A program made the position numbers and the translations under genes. The notes under the pieces are model-generated. The model was not told the origin of the DNA, did not search any database, and was given only the letters and a program-made list of their open reading frames with translations. Below, in pieces: positions 7,980 to 16,855 of a DNA stretch of 64,000 nt (positions are counted from its first letter, which is position 1; the number at the start of each line of letters is the position of its first letter). This stretch comes from Cohnella sp. AR92 (lineage in GTDB: Bacteria > Bacillota > Bacilli > Paenibacillales > Paenibacillaceae), in assembly GCF_003990975.1 (NCBI RefSeq), contig NZ_RZJR01000001.1, forward strand, positions 248,001-312,000, read 5' to 3'.

Positions 7980-8037
7980 TATCTGTCTATAGTCGCCCGC
8001 ATGGAAGGGAGTGGGTTATCTGAGAGGAGGAGGAAGG

Positions 8038-8937
8038 ATGAAGGAGCTCGCGAGAGGCTGGAGCAAGTACAAATACCCTTATATGTTTATCGCTCCGGTC
8101 ATCATCCTGCTTACGGTATTTTCGGTCGTGCCTATCATCGTGGCGTTGATCATCAGCTTCACGGATATGGACCTGATCGGACTGGCCGACTATTCGCATA
8201 TCAAAGGGGTCGGATTCTCCAATTACATCGACCTGTTCAAGGATCCCGTGTTCCTGAAGTCCATCTATAACACGGCCATTTACGTCGTCATCGGGGTTCC
8301 GCTTGTCGTGATTCTGTCGATGGCGATCGCGCTGCTGCTCAACTATGGAACGGGCTGGCTGTTTAAGACCTTCCGCCTCGTTTATTACTTGCCGTCCATC
8401 ACCAATATCGTGGCCGTGGCCGTGGTGTGGGGCTATCTGTACAACAGCAACTACGGGCTCTTCAACTATGTGCTCTCCTGGTTCGGCATTCCGGAGCAGC
8501 AATGGCTGCTGGATCCTTCGCTTGCCAAGGTGAGCTTAATCCTTCTCGCGCTCTGGAAGGCTCTCGGCTTGAACATGATCATTTTCCTGGCGGCGCTTCA
8601 AGGCATTCCGCGCGATTATTACGAAGCCGCCGAGCTCGACGGCGCTACCGGCTGGAAGAAGCTCCGTTACATTACGGTTCCGCTGCTCGGCTTCGCGACC
8701 TTCTTCGTCACGATTACGACACTGATCGGCTGGATTCAATTCTTCGAAGAACCGTTCGTCATGACCAAGGGCGGCCCGCTGAACGCCACGATGTCCATGG
8801 CTCTCTTCATCTACAACAACGGCTTCCAGCTTAACAACTTCGGCTATGCCGCGTCAGGCTCGTTCGTTCTGTTCATTATCATCATCATAGCGACGATCGT
8901 TCAGTTCGCGGTGCGCAAGAAGGAAGTCGAATATTAA
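8038..8937 (+). CDS. Sugar ABC transporter permease (MalF/LacF type)
   Basis: A 299-residue integral membrane protein with six helices. The first helix begins at about residue 13, and the EAA loop that contacts the ATPase is EAAELDGATGWKKLRYITVP (~197-216). It pairs with the permease at 8992. ATG 8038 is preceded by GAGGAGGAGGAAGG and is preferred over the upstream in-frame start at 8011. Part of the importer operon from the promoter at 6320. Confidence 0.92.
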   Translation: MKELARGWSKYKYPYMFIAPVIILLTVFSVVPIIVALIISFTDMDLIGLADYSHIKGVGFSNYIDLFKDPVFLKSIYNTAIYVVIGVPLVVILSMAIALLLNYGTGWLFKTFRLVYYLPSITNIVAVAVVWGYLYNSNYGLFNYVLSWFGIPEQQWLLDPSLAKVSLILLALWKALGLNMIIFLAALQGIPRDYYEAAELDGATGWKKLRYITVPLLGFATFFVTITTLIGWIQFFEEPFVMTKGGPLNATMSMALFIYNNGFQLNNFGYAASGSFVLFIIIIIATIVQFAVRKKEVEY

Positions 8938-8991
8938 GAGGCATCTCCGATGGAGGAATCGGAGGGCGGACCGGTCGAGGAGGGACAAAGC

Positions 8992-9810
8992 ATGGCGTTA
9001 AAGAAAGTGGAGAAAAGCATCATGATCGCCTTGTTGGTGATTGGCGGGATTCTCATGATGGTTCCTTTTATATGGATGATCGGCTCTTCGTTTAAGCCCG
9101 AGAACGAGTTTACGATCATACCGCCGACGATCATTCCGAATCACCCTACTTTCAAGAATTACACGGATTTGTTCGTCAAGATGGACTTTCTGGTTTATTT
9201 GAAAAACACCCTGTGGATCGTAGTCTGGTCGTTCGTCGGCTTGCTCCTGAATGCAATCGCCGGATACGCGTTCGCCAAGTTCGAGTTTCCGGGGAAAAAC
9301 AAGTTCTTCTTGCTCATCCTGGCGACGATGATGATCCCGAGCCAAGTCACGATGATCCCAACTTATCTGATCGTGAACAAGCTTCATCTCGTGAACACGA
9401 TGGCGGGAGTCGTGCTGCCCGGCCTGGTCGGAGCGTTCGGAATCTTCCTGTTCAGGCAGTTCATGCAGACGATTCCGACGGACTTGATCGAGGCGATTCG
9501 TCTCGACGGAGCGGGCGAATTGAAGATCTTCTTCATTCTGATCCTGCCGATCGTCAAGCCGGTGCTTGCCGTACAAGGAATTCTGACCTTCATCGCCGCA
9601 TGGAACAGCTTCTTGTGGCCGCTCATCGTCGCCAACGACGAGAAGCTGTACACCCTTTCGGTAGGGCTGTCCTTGCTTAAAGGCCAATATTCTTCGGAGT
9701 TCGGCCTGCAGATGGCGGGCGCGGCGTTCATGGTCGTTCCTATCATCATCATTTTCGCCTTCTTCCAGAAGCACATCATAGAAGGATATACCATCTCCGG
9801 GATGAAATAG
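8992..9810 (+). CDS. Sugar ABC transporter permease (MalG/LacG type)
   Basis: A 272-residue six-helix permease. The EAA loop reads IEAIRLDGAGELKIFFILILP (around residues 178-198) and the C-terminus ends in the family's HIIEGYTISGMK. ATG 8992 has GAGGAGGG 6 bases upstream and is preferred over an in-frame start at 8950. It forms the heterodimeric pore with the preceding permease. The gap to the LacI gene is only 53 bp without promoter or terminator, so the regulator is likely cotranscribed. Confidence 0.92.
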   Translation: MALKKVEKSIMIALLVIGGILMMVPFIWMIGSSFKPENEFTIIPPTIIPNHPTFKNYTDLFVKMDFLVYLKNTLWIVVWSFVGLLLNAIAGYAFAKFEFPGKNKFFLLILATMMIPSQVTMIPTYLIVNKLHLVNTMAGVVLPGLVGAFGIFLFRQFMQTIPTDLIEAIRLDGAGELKIFFILILPIVKPVLAVQGILTFIAAWNSFLWPLIVANDEKLYTLSVGLSLLKGQYSSEFGLQMAGAAFMVVPIIIIFAFFQKHIIEGYTISGMK

Positions 9811-9863
9811 ATATAGTAGAAAAGTAGTAGCAAAGTAACGGTTTGGAAAGGATTGAGGCTTGG

Positions 9864-10853
9864 ATGGCTACGATTAAAGACGTGGCAAAGTTGGCCGGAG
9901 TTGCTCTATCGACTGCTTCTTATGCATTGAACGGAGACAGTAAAGTCAGCCCTAAGACAAAGGAGAAAGTCCTTGAGGCAGCCAGGCAACTCAATTACAG
10001 CAAGAATGGCTTCGCCATGGATTTAAAACGCAGCCGCACGAATACCATCGCCTTGATCTTGACGGACTTGTCTGGTCCTTTCTATTCGGAATTGATCCGC
10101 AGCGTGCAGGACGTCGCGCTCTCTCATGGCTACGACCTGATCGCGTGCAGTTCGCTAGGCGGCAAGAACTCCACGGCGGTTAAATTTCTGCGCGAGAAGA
10201 GAGTGGATGGCGCTATCGTTCTCGCTCACAATATCACGGACGAGATTCTTTTTACCTCCGCGAATTCGGGCTTCCCTATCGTCGTCATGGATCGGATGAC
10301 TTCCGGGGAAGGCTTGATCAGCGTCATCGTCGACGGCGAGATGGGCGGCTATACGGCTACGCGCTACCTGATCGACAAGGGTCATCGCTCGATCGCTTAT
10401 ATCAGCGGCCCGTCCAATTCCTTCGATAACGCGCTTCGTTATCGAGGTTATCAGCTGGCAATGAAGGAAGCCGGACTCGAAGAGAAGTCGAAGTGGAAGC
10501 TTAGCGGCAATTTTACGCGCGACGGCGGCTATAAGGCCACGAAGATGATGATGATGCAAGGGGAGCTTCCCTCGGCTGTCTTCTATGGCAACGACGAGAT
10601 GGCGATCGGGGGCATCAAGGCGATGGAAGAGGGCGCGTTGACCGTGCCGGACGACGTCTCCGTCATCGGATTCGACGATATTCAATTGGCGGAGTACTTG
10701 AACCCGAAGCTGACGACAATCCGTCAACCGATGCATGAATCGGGTTCCCTAGCCGGGCATCTGCTGTTCCAGATGCTGAACGGCGAGGAAGTGAACCTTT
10801 CTTATAAATTAAGGGTCGAGTTAATCGAGAGGGAATCGGTTAGGCAGCAATAG
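9864..10853 (+). CDS. LacI-family regulator (LacI-1) inside the importer operon
   Basis: A 329-residue repressor with an N-terminal helix-turn-helix (TIKDVAKLAGVALSTASYAL, residues 3-22), a hinge helix near 50 and a periplasmic-binding-protein-like effector domain (60-329). Its recognition helix (L15, S16, T17, A18, S19, Y20) is almost the same as that of the second LacI at 16856 (I15, S16, T17, V18, S19, Y20), so both probably read GAAACGTTTC. ATG 9864 has GAGG 7 bases upstream; the longer frame from TTG 9843 would add seven residues before the family's usual start. It lies between the permeases and the phosphorylase gene (19-bp gap). Confidence 0.92.
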   Translation: MATIKDVAKLAGVALSTASYALNGDSKVSPKTKEKVLEAARQLNYSKNGFAMDLKRSRTNTIALILTDLSGPFYSELIRSVQDVALSHGYDLIACSSLGGKNSTAVKFLREKRVDGAIVLAHNITDEILFTSANSGFPIVVMDRMTSGEGLISVIVDGEMGGYTATRYLIDKGHRSIAYISGPSNSFDNALRYRGYQLAMKEAGLEEKSKWKLSGNFTRDGGYKATKMMMMQGELPSAVFYGNDEMAIGGIKAMEEGALTVPDDVSVIGFDDIQLAEYLNPKLTTIRQPMHESGSLAGHLLFQMLNGEEVNLSYKLRVELIERESVRQQ

Positions 10854-10872
10854 ATTAGGAAGTGAGAATACC

Positions 10873-13800
10873 ATGACAACATTGACTATGGCACCCGAGT
10901 CGAAACTTACGCTGCGGAAGGGCGATTTGAGGTTTGCCTTCCTGAACAGCGGCGAGCTGTATGAAGCGGTTGGCGGCACGACGATGATCAACCAGCTCAT
11001 GAGCAATCCGCTTGACGGCGCTCTTGGCAATCTATATATCAGGTTATTTCTGAAGGAAGGCATTCGCTCCTATCCGCTGCTGGGCATTCGTTCGGCAAGC
11101 CGATTTGGCCGCTTCGGCGATCGATTGGTCTGGAAAGGGGAGATCGCGCCCGTCGCCGAGATGAAAAAGGCGATCTCCTATGAGGTCCGATTCTCCCTGG
11201 CGGAACAGGGGATGTGGTTCTGGGAGGTTCGGATGTCGGGCAGCGAAGCGGCGGCCGACGTTATCTATACGCAGGATATCGGCCTTGCCGATCCGGGCGC
11301 GGTCCGCACGAACGAAGCTTACGTGTCCCAGTACATCGACCATTCGGTCTACGAGGACGACGAGCTCGGATTTGTCGTATGCTCTCGGCAGAATCAGCCC
11401 CAAGGCGGTCGATTCCCTTATCTCCAGCAGGGATCGCTGACGAAGGCGGAAGGCTATTCCACGGACGGCTTCCAATTCTTCGGCCTCTCTTATAAGGAGA
11501 CCAATCAGCCGGAGGCTTTGCAGCGGGAGCATCTGCCGAACGAGATCTACCAATATGAATTCGCCTTTACGGCGCTTCAGTCCGGCAAGGCAAGCCGGGA
11601 GCAAGAATCCCGGTTCGTTTTCTACGGCCTGTTCCGGGATCATCATCCCGATGCGGTTGGCAGCCTCGAGAACAAGGAGGTCGTCCGGAAGGCTTGGGAA
11701 GAGCTAGAAGCAGCCTCCGAACCTTCGCCTGCAGAAGGAAACGCGGCGTGGGAAGAGCCGATCCGGATCTCGTCCAAGATCGGGCAGCCGCTCCGGACGC
11801 TGGCGATCGGCGCGGAAGAGCTGGAGCTCCGGTATCCGAACCGGCGCCAGGAGGAACGGGAGAACGGCAGCTTGCTCGCCTTCTTCACAGACAGCTACGA
11901 GCACGTCGTACTGAAGGGCAAAGAGCTTCTTGTCGAGCGGCCCCATGGCCATATTCTGATGAGCGGCGACAATGCTCGCCAGAATCCCGAGGTCGTCACG
12001 ACTACCTCCTATATGTACGGTATTTTCAACTCCCATCTGGTCGTCGGCAATACGAACTTGAACAAGATGATGACCAATGCCCGAAGCGCGCTCAACATTC
12101 CGAAGACCGCGGGCCAGCGCATCTACGTAGAAGCGGATGGTCGCTATCGCCTGCTGACGATGCCCTCCTGGCTCGAGATCGGCTTCAACTACGTTCGCTG
12201 GTTCTACAAGACCGAGTCGGAGACGTGGGTCATCACCAACTTCACGACCGTCGATTCCCCCGAAGTTCGCCTGCACGTCCAATCTCAAAGCGGCGCTCCT
12301 TATCGCTATCTCGTGACCAACCAGATCTCCATGCATGTGGTCGAATATGAGGTTCCGTTCCGAATGGAACTCGATGAACGGACGGGTGCGCTCACTTTCC
12401 GGCCGGAAGGATCGCTGCTTAGCGCCGAGACCTATCCCGAGCTCGCCTACCGAATGCAGCTGGACGGGACGACCTATAAGCTGGGAGACGAGAGGCTTCT
12501 GGCCGACGGTCCCGTTCAAGGGAGCGCTTCCCTTGTCGTGATGGAGCTGGCGCCTAGCGCGGAGTGGACATTAACCCATCAGGGGCTGCTGAACGGAGGG
12601 AAGCCTCCGGTTGCGCAACGCAGTGCCGACGCGGAGATCGAGCGGTATCGGACTTTCTATGCGGGAGTCATGAACGGGTTCAAGCTCTCAAGAGAAGGCC
12701 GGGTTTCCGATCGGCTGTTCAAGATGAACGCGCTGGCATGGTGGTATACCCACAACATGCTGGTCCACTACTCCGTTCCTCATGGGCTTGAGCAGTACGG
12801 CGGCGCGGCTTGGGGCACGAGAGACGTGTGCCAAGGGCCCGTGGAGTATTTTCTCGCGACCCATCAATACCGGCAGATCCGCGACGTTCTGCTCACCGTC
12901 TTCAGCCATCAATACGCGGAAGACGGCAACTGGCCTCAATGGTTCATGTTCGATAAATACGCGAAGATCCAGCAGGAGGAGAGCCATGGCGACATCATCG
13001 TATGGCCGCTTAAGGTGCTGGCGGACTATCTGAAGGCAACCGGAGACTTCGGCATTCTCGAGGAACAGGTTCCTTACACCGCCAAGGAAGGATTCGGCTT
13101 TACGGAGTCGACGGCTTCCGTTCGGGATCACGCGTTGAAGGAATTGAACTATATCCGGACTCACTTCCTGCATGACACGCACTTATCGGCATACGGCGAC
13201 GGGGACTGGGACGATACGCTTCAGCCGGCCAACGCCCAGCTGAAGAAGTATATGGTCAGCAGTTGGACCGTGGCGCTTACCTATCAGACGATCCATACGC
13301 TGTCGCAAGTGCTCGCGGAGCAGGACGCTGTCTGGTCGGCCGAGCTGGGGCAGCTTGCGGAAGGCATCAAGACCGACTTTAACCGTCATATTCTGGGGAC
13401 GGACGTTATTCCGGGCTTCCTCTACTTCGAGGATCCGAAGGCAGCCAAGCTCATGCTTCATCCGACCGATGAGGAGACCGGCATCCAGTACCGCCTGCTG
13501 CCGATGACCCGAAGCATGATCGGCGAGCTGTTGACGCCGGAACAGATGCAAGCCCATTACGAGATCATTCAAGAGAAGCTCTATTGCCCGGACGGCGTGC
13601 GTCTGATGAATCGCCCGGCACAATATGTCGGCGGCGTCAGCGTCCACTTTAAGCGCGCGGAGCAGGCGTCGAACTTCGGCCGCGAGATCGGCTTGCAGTA
13701 CGTGCACGCCCATATCCGCTATATCGAAGCGATGGCCAAGATCGGGAAGCGGGACCAGACTTGGCGCAACCTGGAGGTCATCAATCCGATCGGCATCCGC

Positions 13801-14268
13801 GAAGTCGTGCCGAACGCGGAGCTGCGCCAGAGCAACGCGTACTTCAGCAGCTCGGACGGCAAGTTCAAGACGCGTTACGAAGCGCAGGAGCGCTTCGACG
13901 AGCTGCGCGACGGCACGGTGGCCGTTAAGGGCGGTTGGAGAATCTATTCCAGCGGTCCGGGGATCTACATGAACCAGCTCATCTCGAACGTTCTCGGCAT
14001 TCGGGAGGAAGAGGGCGACCTGATCGTCGATCCGGTCCTGCCTGCCGAGTTGGACGGAACCCGATTCGACTTCGAGTACGGCGGGAAGCCGATCTCCTTC
14101 GTCTACCGCATCAAGGACGGCATCGTCGGATCCGTGGCGATCGCGGGCAAGGAGCTTGAGGCGGAACGAATGAGCAACCCTTACCGTACGGGCGGCCTGA
14201 GGATCAAGCGTTCCGAGATTGAAGCCCATCGCACGGAGGGCAGCACGATCATAGAGGTATATGCGTAA
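10873..14268 (+). CDS. GH94 phosphorylase, probable 1,2-beta-oligoglucan phosphorylase
   Basis: An 1131-residue cytoplasmic protein without signal peptide. An N-terminal beta-sandwich region (about 1-600) is followed by an (alpha/alpha)6 barrel with GH94-type motifs: WGTRDVCQGPVEYFLATHQY, NWPQWFMFD, GDIIVWPLKVL and the acid motif GDGDWDDT (residues 775-782; the catalytic Asp should be among these). The length fits 1,2-beta-oligoglucan phosphorylases (about 1100 residues) rather than cellobiose phosphorylases (about 800) or cyclic glucan synthases (about 2800). Those enzymes split sophoro-oligosaccharides with phosphate into glucose 1-phosphate and a shorter chain. In Listeria innocua (Lin1839) the gene sits with a GH3 enzyme and a similar importer, as here. 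Specificity is inferred, not shown. Confidence 0.82.
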   Translation: MTTLTMAPESKLTLRKGDLRFAFLNSGELYEAVGGTTMINQLMSNPLDGALGNLYIRLFLKEGIRSYPLLGIRSASRFGRFGDRLVWKGEIAPVAEMKKAISYEVRFSLAEQGMWFWEVRMSGSEAAADVIYTQDIGLADPGAVRTNEAYVSQYIDHSVYEDDELGFVVCSRQNQPQGGRFPYLQQGSLTKAEGYSTDGFQFFGLSYKETNQPEALQREHLPNEIYQYEFAFTALQSGKASREQESRFVFYGLFRDHHPDAVGSLENKEVVRKAWEELEAASEPSPAEGNAAWEEPIRISSKIGQPLRTLAIGAEELELRYPNRRQEERENGSLLAFFTDSYEHVVLKGKELLVERPHGHILMSGDNARQNPEVVTTTSYMYGIFNSHLVVGNTNLNKMMTNARSALNIPKTAGQRIYVEADGRYRLLTMPSWLEIGFNYVRWFYKTESETWVITNFTTVDSPEVRLHVQSQSGAPYRYLVTNQISMHVVEYEVPFRMELDERTGALTFRPEGSLLSAETYPELAYRMQLDGTTYKLGDERLLADGPVQGSASLVVMELAPSAEWTLTHQGLLNGGKPPVAQRSADAEIERYRTFYAGVMNGFKLSREGRVSDRLFKMNALAWWYTHNMLVHYSVPHGLEQYGGAAWGTRDVCQGPVEYFLATHQYRQIRDVLLTVFSHQYAEDGNWPQWFMFDKYAKIQQEESHGDIIVWPLKVLADYLKATGDFGILEEQVPYTAKEGFGFTESTASVRDHALKELNYIRTHFLHDTHLSAYGDGDWDDTLQPANAQLKKYMVSSWTVALTYQTIHTLSQVLAEQDAVWSAELGQLAEGIKTDFNRHILGTDVIPGFLYFEDPKAAKLMLHPTDEETGIQYRLLPMTRSMIGELLTPEQMQAHYEIIQEKLYCPDGVRLMNRPAQYVGGVSVHFKRAEQASNFGREIGLQYVHAHIRYIEAMAKIGKRDQTWRNLEVINPIGIREVVPNAELRQSNAYFSSSDGKFKTRYEAQERFDELRDGTVAVKGGWRIYSSGPGIYMNQLISNVLGIREEEGDLIVDPVLPAELDGTRFDFEYGGKPISFVYRIKDGIVGSVAIAGKELEAERMSNPYRTGGLRIKRSEIEAHRTEGSTIIEVYA

Positions 14269-14282
14269 CCGCTAGCGCGGGC

Positions 14283-14328
14283 AAGAGGGCTGTCTCAGAC
14301 GTCTTTATGACGGAGAGACAGCCCTCTT
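14283..14328 (+). terminator. Terminator of the importer/phosphorylase operon
   Basis: A 14-bp stem AAGAGGGCTGTCTC/GAGACAGCCCTCTT with a long partly paired loop, then TTTC. Confidence 0.85.
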
Positions 14329-14343
14329 TCTATATAAAGAATA

Positions 14344-14379
14344 GGGCCGTCCCATAAGTTAATTCCTTATGGGCGGCCC
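14344..14379 (-). terminator. Terminator of the reverse-strand GH3 gene
   Basis: Stem CTTATGGG-CGGCCC paired to GGGCCG-T-CCCATAAG (one bulged base), 7-base loop, downstream of the GH3 stop on the minus strand. With the preceding terminator it separates two converging transcripts. Confidence 0.7.
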
Positions 14380-14400
14380 CATTCTCTAGGATGCTGCCAG

Positions 14401-16605
14401 TTATTTAGCCAGACGGAACGGGAGAACGGCATTGTCGCGGCTGTTGGAGCCGACGAAGGCGTGGAAGGTACCCGCGTCGCTGGAGTGCGACAGATCGGAA
14501 TGGTAATAGCGAAGCTGCTCCTCGCGAATCTCGAAGCGAACGACCTGGCTCTCGCCCGGCTGCAGCGTCACTTGACGGTAATCCTTGAGCTCCTTCACCG
14601 GACGCACGACTTCGCCGGAGAGGTCGCGCACGTAAAGCTGCACGGTCTCGACGCCGGCGGTGCTGCCCGCGTTGGTCACGCGAACGGTGACGGTCAGCGG
14701 CCGGTCCGGGGTCATCGTGTCCGACGACAGTTCGGCCTGGCCGTATTCGAAGGCGGTATAGCTAAGTCCGAAGCCGAAAGGCAGCAGCGGCTCGTTCGGG
14801 ATGTCGAGGTACTGCGACACATAACGGACCTGCGCATCCGGAGCGCCTTGCGGCCGTCCGGTATTGAAGGCGTTGTAGTAGACCGGTACCTGGCCGACGC
14901 TGAACGGGAACGACATCGTCAGGCGTCCGGAAGGATTGACGTCGCCGAAGAGCAGGTCGGCGATCGCGAGCCCTCCCTCGGAGCCTGGGAACCAGGCTTC
15001 CAGTACGGCGTTCGCTTCCTCGAAGACGCCGTGCAGGTCGAGCGGACGGCCGTTGAACAGCACCGCCGCGAACGGCTTGCCCAACCGCCGGACGCGGCGG
15101 ATCAGCTCGAGCTGTGCTTCCGGCAAGCGGATGTCCGCCCGGCAGCCGGCTTCTCCGCTCATGTCGGAGTTCTCGCCGAGCGCCAGCACGATCGCGTCGG
15201 CGTTGCGAGCCGCTTCGACGGCTTCCGCCAGTTGCTCTTCCGTCACGCTCTCGATGCCGCATCCGTCGGCAACGGTCAGGCTTGCCGGATCGGACAGCTT
15301 GCCGCGGATCGCTTCGGACAGCCGGACAACGGCATCCGAAGAACCGGTCCAGGACCATGGGCCGAGCAGGTCGCCGCTACGGGAGAACGGCCCGATGACC
15401 GCAATGCGCTGGGAAGGTTTAAGCGGCAGGAGGCCGTCGTTCTTCAAGAGCACGCTGGACTTGCGCGCCAGTTCTCTCGCCGCCTCGCGATGCTCGGCGC
15501 TGAACACGATCTCCTTCTCGCGCTCCGGATCGGCGGCGCGGTACGGATTGTCGAACAGCCCGAGCTTCTCCTTAAGCTGAAGGATACGCAGCACAGCTTC
15601 GTCGAGAAGGGCCTCTTCCACTTCGCCCTTGCCGATCAGATCGGCCAAGTGGTGCGTATAGCAAGCGGTCATCATCTCGATGTCGACTCCGGCCTTTAAC
15701 GACTTGAGAGCCGCTTCCGCCTCGTCCGCGGCGACGCCGTGGGGAATAAGCTCCTTCACCGCGCCCCAGTCGGAGATAAGGACGCCGTCGAAGCCCCATT
15801 CTTCCCGCAGAAGGTTGCGCATCAGCTTGGCATTGCCGGTGGAAGGGACGCCTTCCACGGTATTGAAGGACGTCATGACCATCTCGCAGCCTTCGTCGAG
15901 AGCAGCCTTGTAGGCAGGCAGATAGAACTCCCGAAGCTGGCGCTCGGACAAGTCGACCGTGTTGTAATCCCGGCCGGCTTCGGCCGCGCCGTAAGCCGCG
16001 AAGTGCTTCACGCAAGCGGCGACGCGGTCGGGATCGCCGGCCAGATCGGCTCCTTGGAAGCCGCGGACGAAGGCTCTTCCGAACTCCGCGTTCAGGTAAG
16101 GATCCTCTCCCGTCGATTCCATGACCCGGCCCCAACGAGGGTCGCGGACAAGATCGACCATCGGCGCGAAGGTGACGTGGACGCCGGATACGGCCGCTTC
16201 CTTGGCGGCGATCTCCGCGCTTCGTTCCGCGAGCTCCAGATCCCAGGAGCAACCGATCGCGAGCGGCACCGGGAAGATGGTCTTGAAGCCATGGACGATA
16301 TCGGCCATCATCAGCAGGGGAATGCCGAGCCGGTTCCTCTCGAGATGCGCTCGCTGGACGTTGATCGTCTCCTGCGCGCCGGCCATGCCAAGCACCGATC
16401 CGGCGTTATGGACCGTCTGCTCCGTAATTCCGAGCGAGGCCATCGGCCCGGTGATCTGGCCGGCATCGGAAGCTCCTTCGAAGAAGGGGACGGCAAGCTG
16501 GATCAGCTGATCGACCTTCTCCTCCAGCGTCATTCGCGCAAGATACTCTTGCGGGGTAAGCTTCTCCCGAGCAGCGCCGGGAGCGGGCGTATTGGTATTG
16601 GACAT
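14401..16605 (-). CDS. GH3 beta-glucosidase, conventional domain order
   Basis: A 734-residue intracellular enzyme (no signal peptide). Order: (beta/alpha)8 barrel (~25-330) with KHFAAYG and the nucleophile Asp279 in LISDWGAV; alpha/beta sandwich (~370-590) with the likely acid/base Glu485 in MSGEAGCR; C-terminal FnIII-like domain (~625-730). It releases glucose from the non-reducing end of beta-glucosides. Size, layout and neighbourhood match Lin1840 of Listeria innocua, which prefers sophorose; I infer that role. It runs divergently from the second LacI gene with its own sigma-A promoter and operator (16646-16693), so it forms a separate transcript of the same regulon. Confidence 0.88.
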   Translation of the reverse strand: MSNTNTPAPGAAREKLTPQEYLARMTLEEKVDQLIQLAVPFFEGASDAGQITGPMASLGITEQTVHNAGSVLGMAGAQETINVQRAHLERNRLGIPLLMMADIVHGFKTIFPVPLAIGCSWDLELAERSAEIAAKEAAVSGVHVTFAPMVDLVRDPRWGRVMESTGEDPYLNAEFGRAFVRGFQGADLAGDPDRVAACVKHFAAYGAAEAGRDYNTVDLSERQLREFYLPAYKAALDEGCEMVMTSFNTVEGVPSTGNAKLMRNLLREEWGFDGVLISDWGAVKELIPHGVAADEAEAALKSLKAGVDIEMMTACYTHHLADLIGKGEVEEALLDEAVLRILQLKEKLGLFDNPYRAADPEREKEIVFSAEHREAARELARKSSVLLKNDGLLPLKPSQRIAVIGPFSRSGDLLGPWSWTGSSDAVVRLSEAIRGKLSDPASLTVADGCGIESVTEEQLAEAVEAARNADAIVLALGENSDMSGEAGCRADIRLPEAQLELIRRVRRLGKPFAAVLFNGRPLDLHGVFEEANAVLEAWFPGSEGGLAIADLLFGDVNPSGRLTMSFPFSVGQVPVYYNAFNTGRPQGAPDAQVRYVSQYLDIPNEPLLPFGFGLSYTAFEYGQAELSSDTMTPDRPLTVTVRVTNAGSTAGVETVQLYVRDLSGEVVRPVKELKDYRQVTLQPGESQVVRFEIREEQLRYYHSDLSHSSDAGTFHAFVGSNSRDNAVLPFRLAK

Positions 16606-16647
16606 CGGTTAATCCCTTCTTTCCATCTCGATCGGATCATTTCTGTC

Positions 16648-16657
16648 GAAACGTTTC
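16648..16657. promoter_or_regulatory. LacI-family operator O3 at the GH3 promoter
   Basis: Core GAAACGTTTC with flanks TC...TA, 7 bp downstream of the minus-strand -10 box, the same geometry as O1 at the importer promoter. Confidence 0.8.
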
Positions 16658-16664
16658 TACGATG

Positions 16665-16693
16665 ATTATAAATCTGCCTCCCCATCCCGTCAA
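16665..16693 (-). promoter_or_regulatory. Sigma-A promoter of the reverse-strand GH3 gene
   Basis: On the minus strand: TTGACG (16693-16688), 17-bp spacer, TATAAT (16670-16665), near consensus. Operator O3 covers the expected start site. Confidence 0.85.
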
Positions 16694-16761
16694 ACGCTCA
16701 TTTTAGTTGCTATTTATGCGATTTTGCATTAAATTTAAACAATCGGAACTTAGAAAAACGA

Positions 16762-16809
16762 TTTCCAAGAAGAAAGGAAAACGCTTTACTAGGATTGTAG
16801 AAACGTTTC
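16762..16809 (+). promoter_or_regulatory. Weak promoter and operator O4 for the second LacI/GH3/esterase operon
   Basis: The operator core GAAACGTTTC lies at 16800-16809. A poor sigma-A candidate TTTCCA-N17-TTTACT (16762-16790) is placed upstream with similar operator geometry. The operator is well supported; the promoter is a guess. Confidence 0.6.
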
Positions 16810-16855
16810 AGCAATAGAGGGGTTCATCCTCTCTAGCGCAAGGAGGTGAGCTTAC

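Noticed and set aside
13183-14229. Long minus-strand open frame (348 codons) opposite the GH94 gene
   Set aside because: It runs antisense to a convincing enzyme, has Arg/Asp/His-rich unstructured composition and no ribosome-binding site; long antisense frames are common in GC-rich genes.
16775-16790. Second cre box near the LacI-2 promoter (AAAACGCTTTAC)
   Set aside because: Several key positions differ from the CcpA consensus in either orientation.
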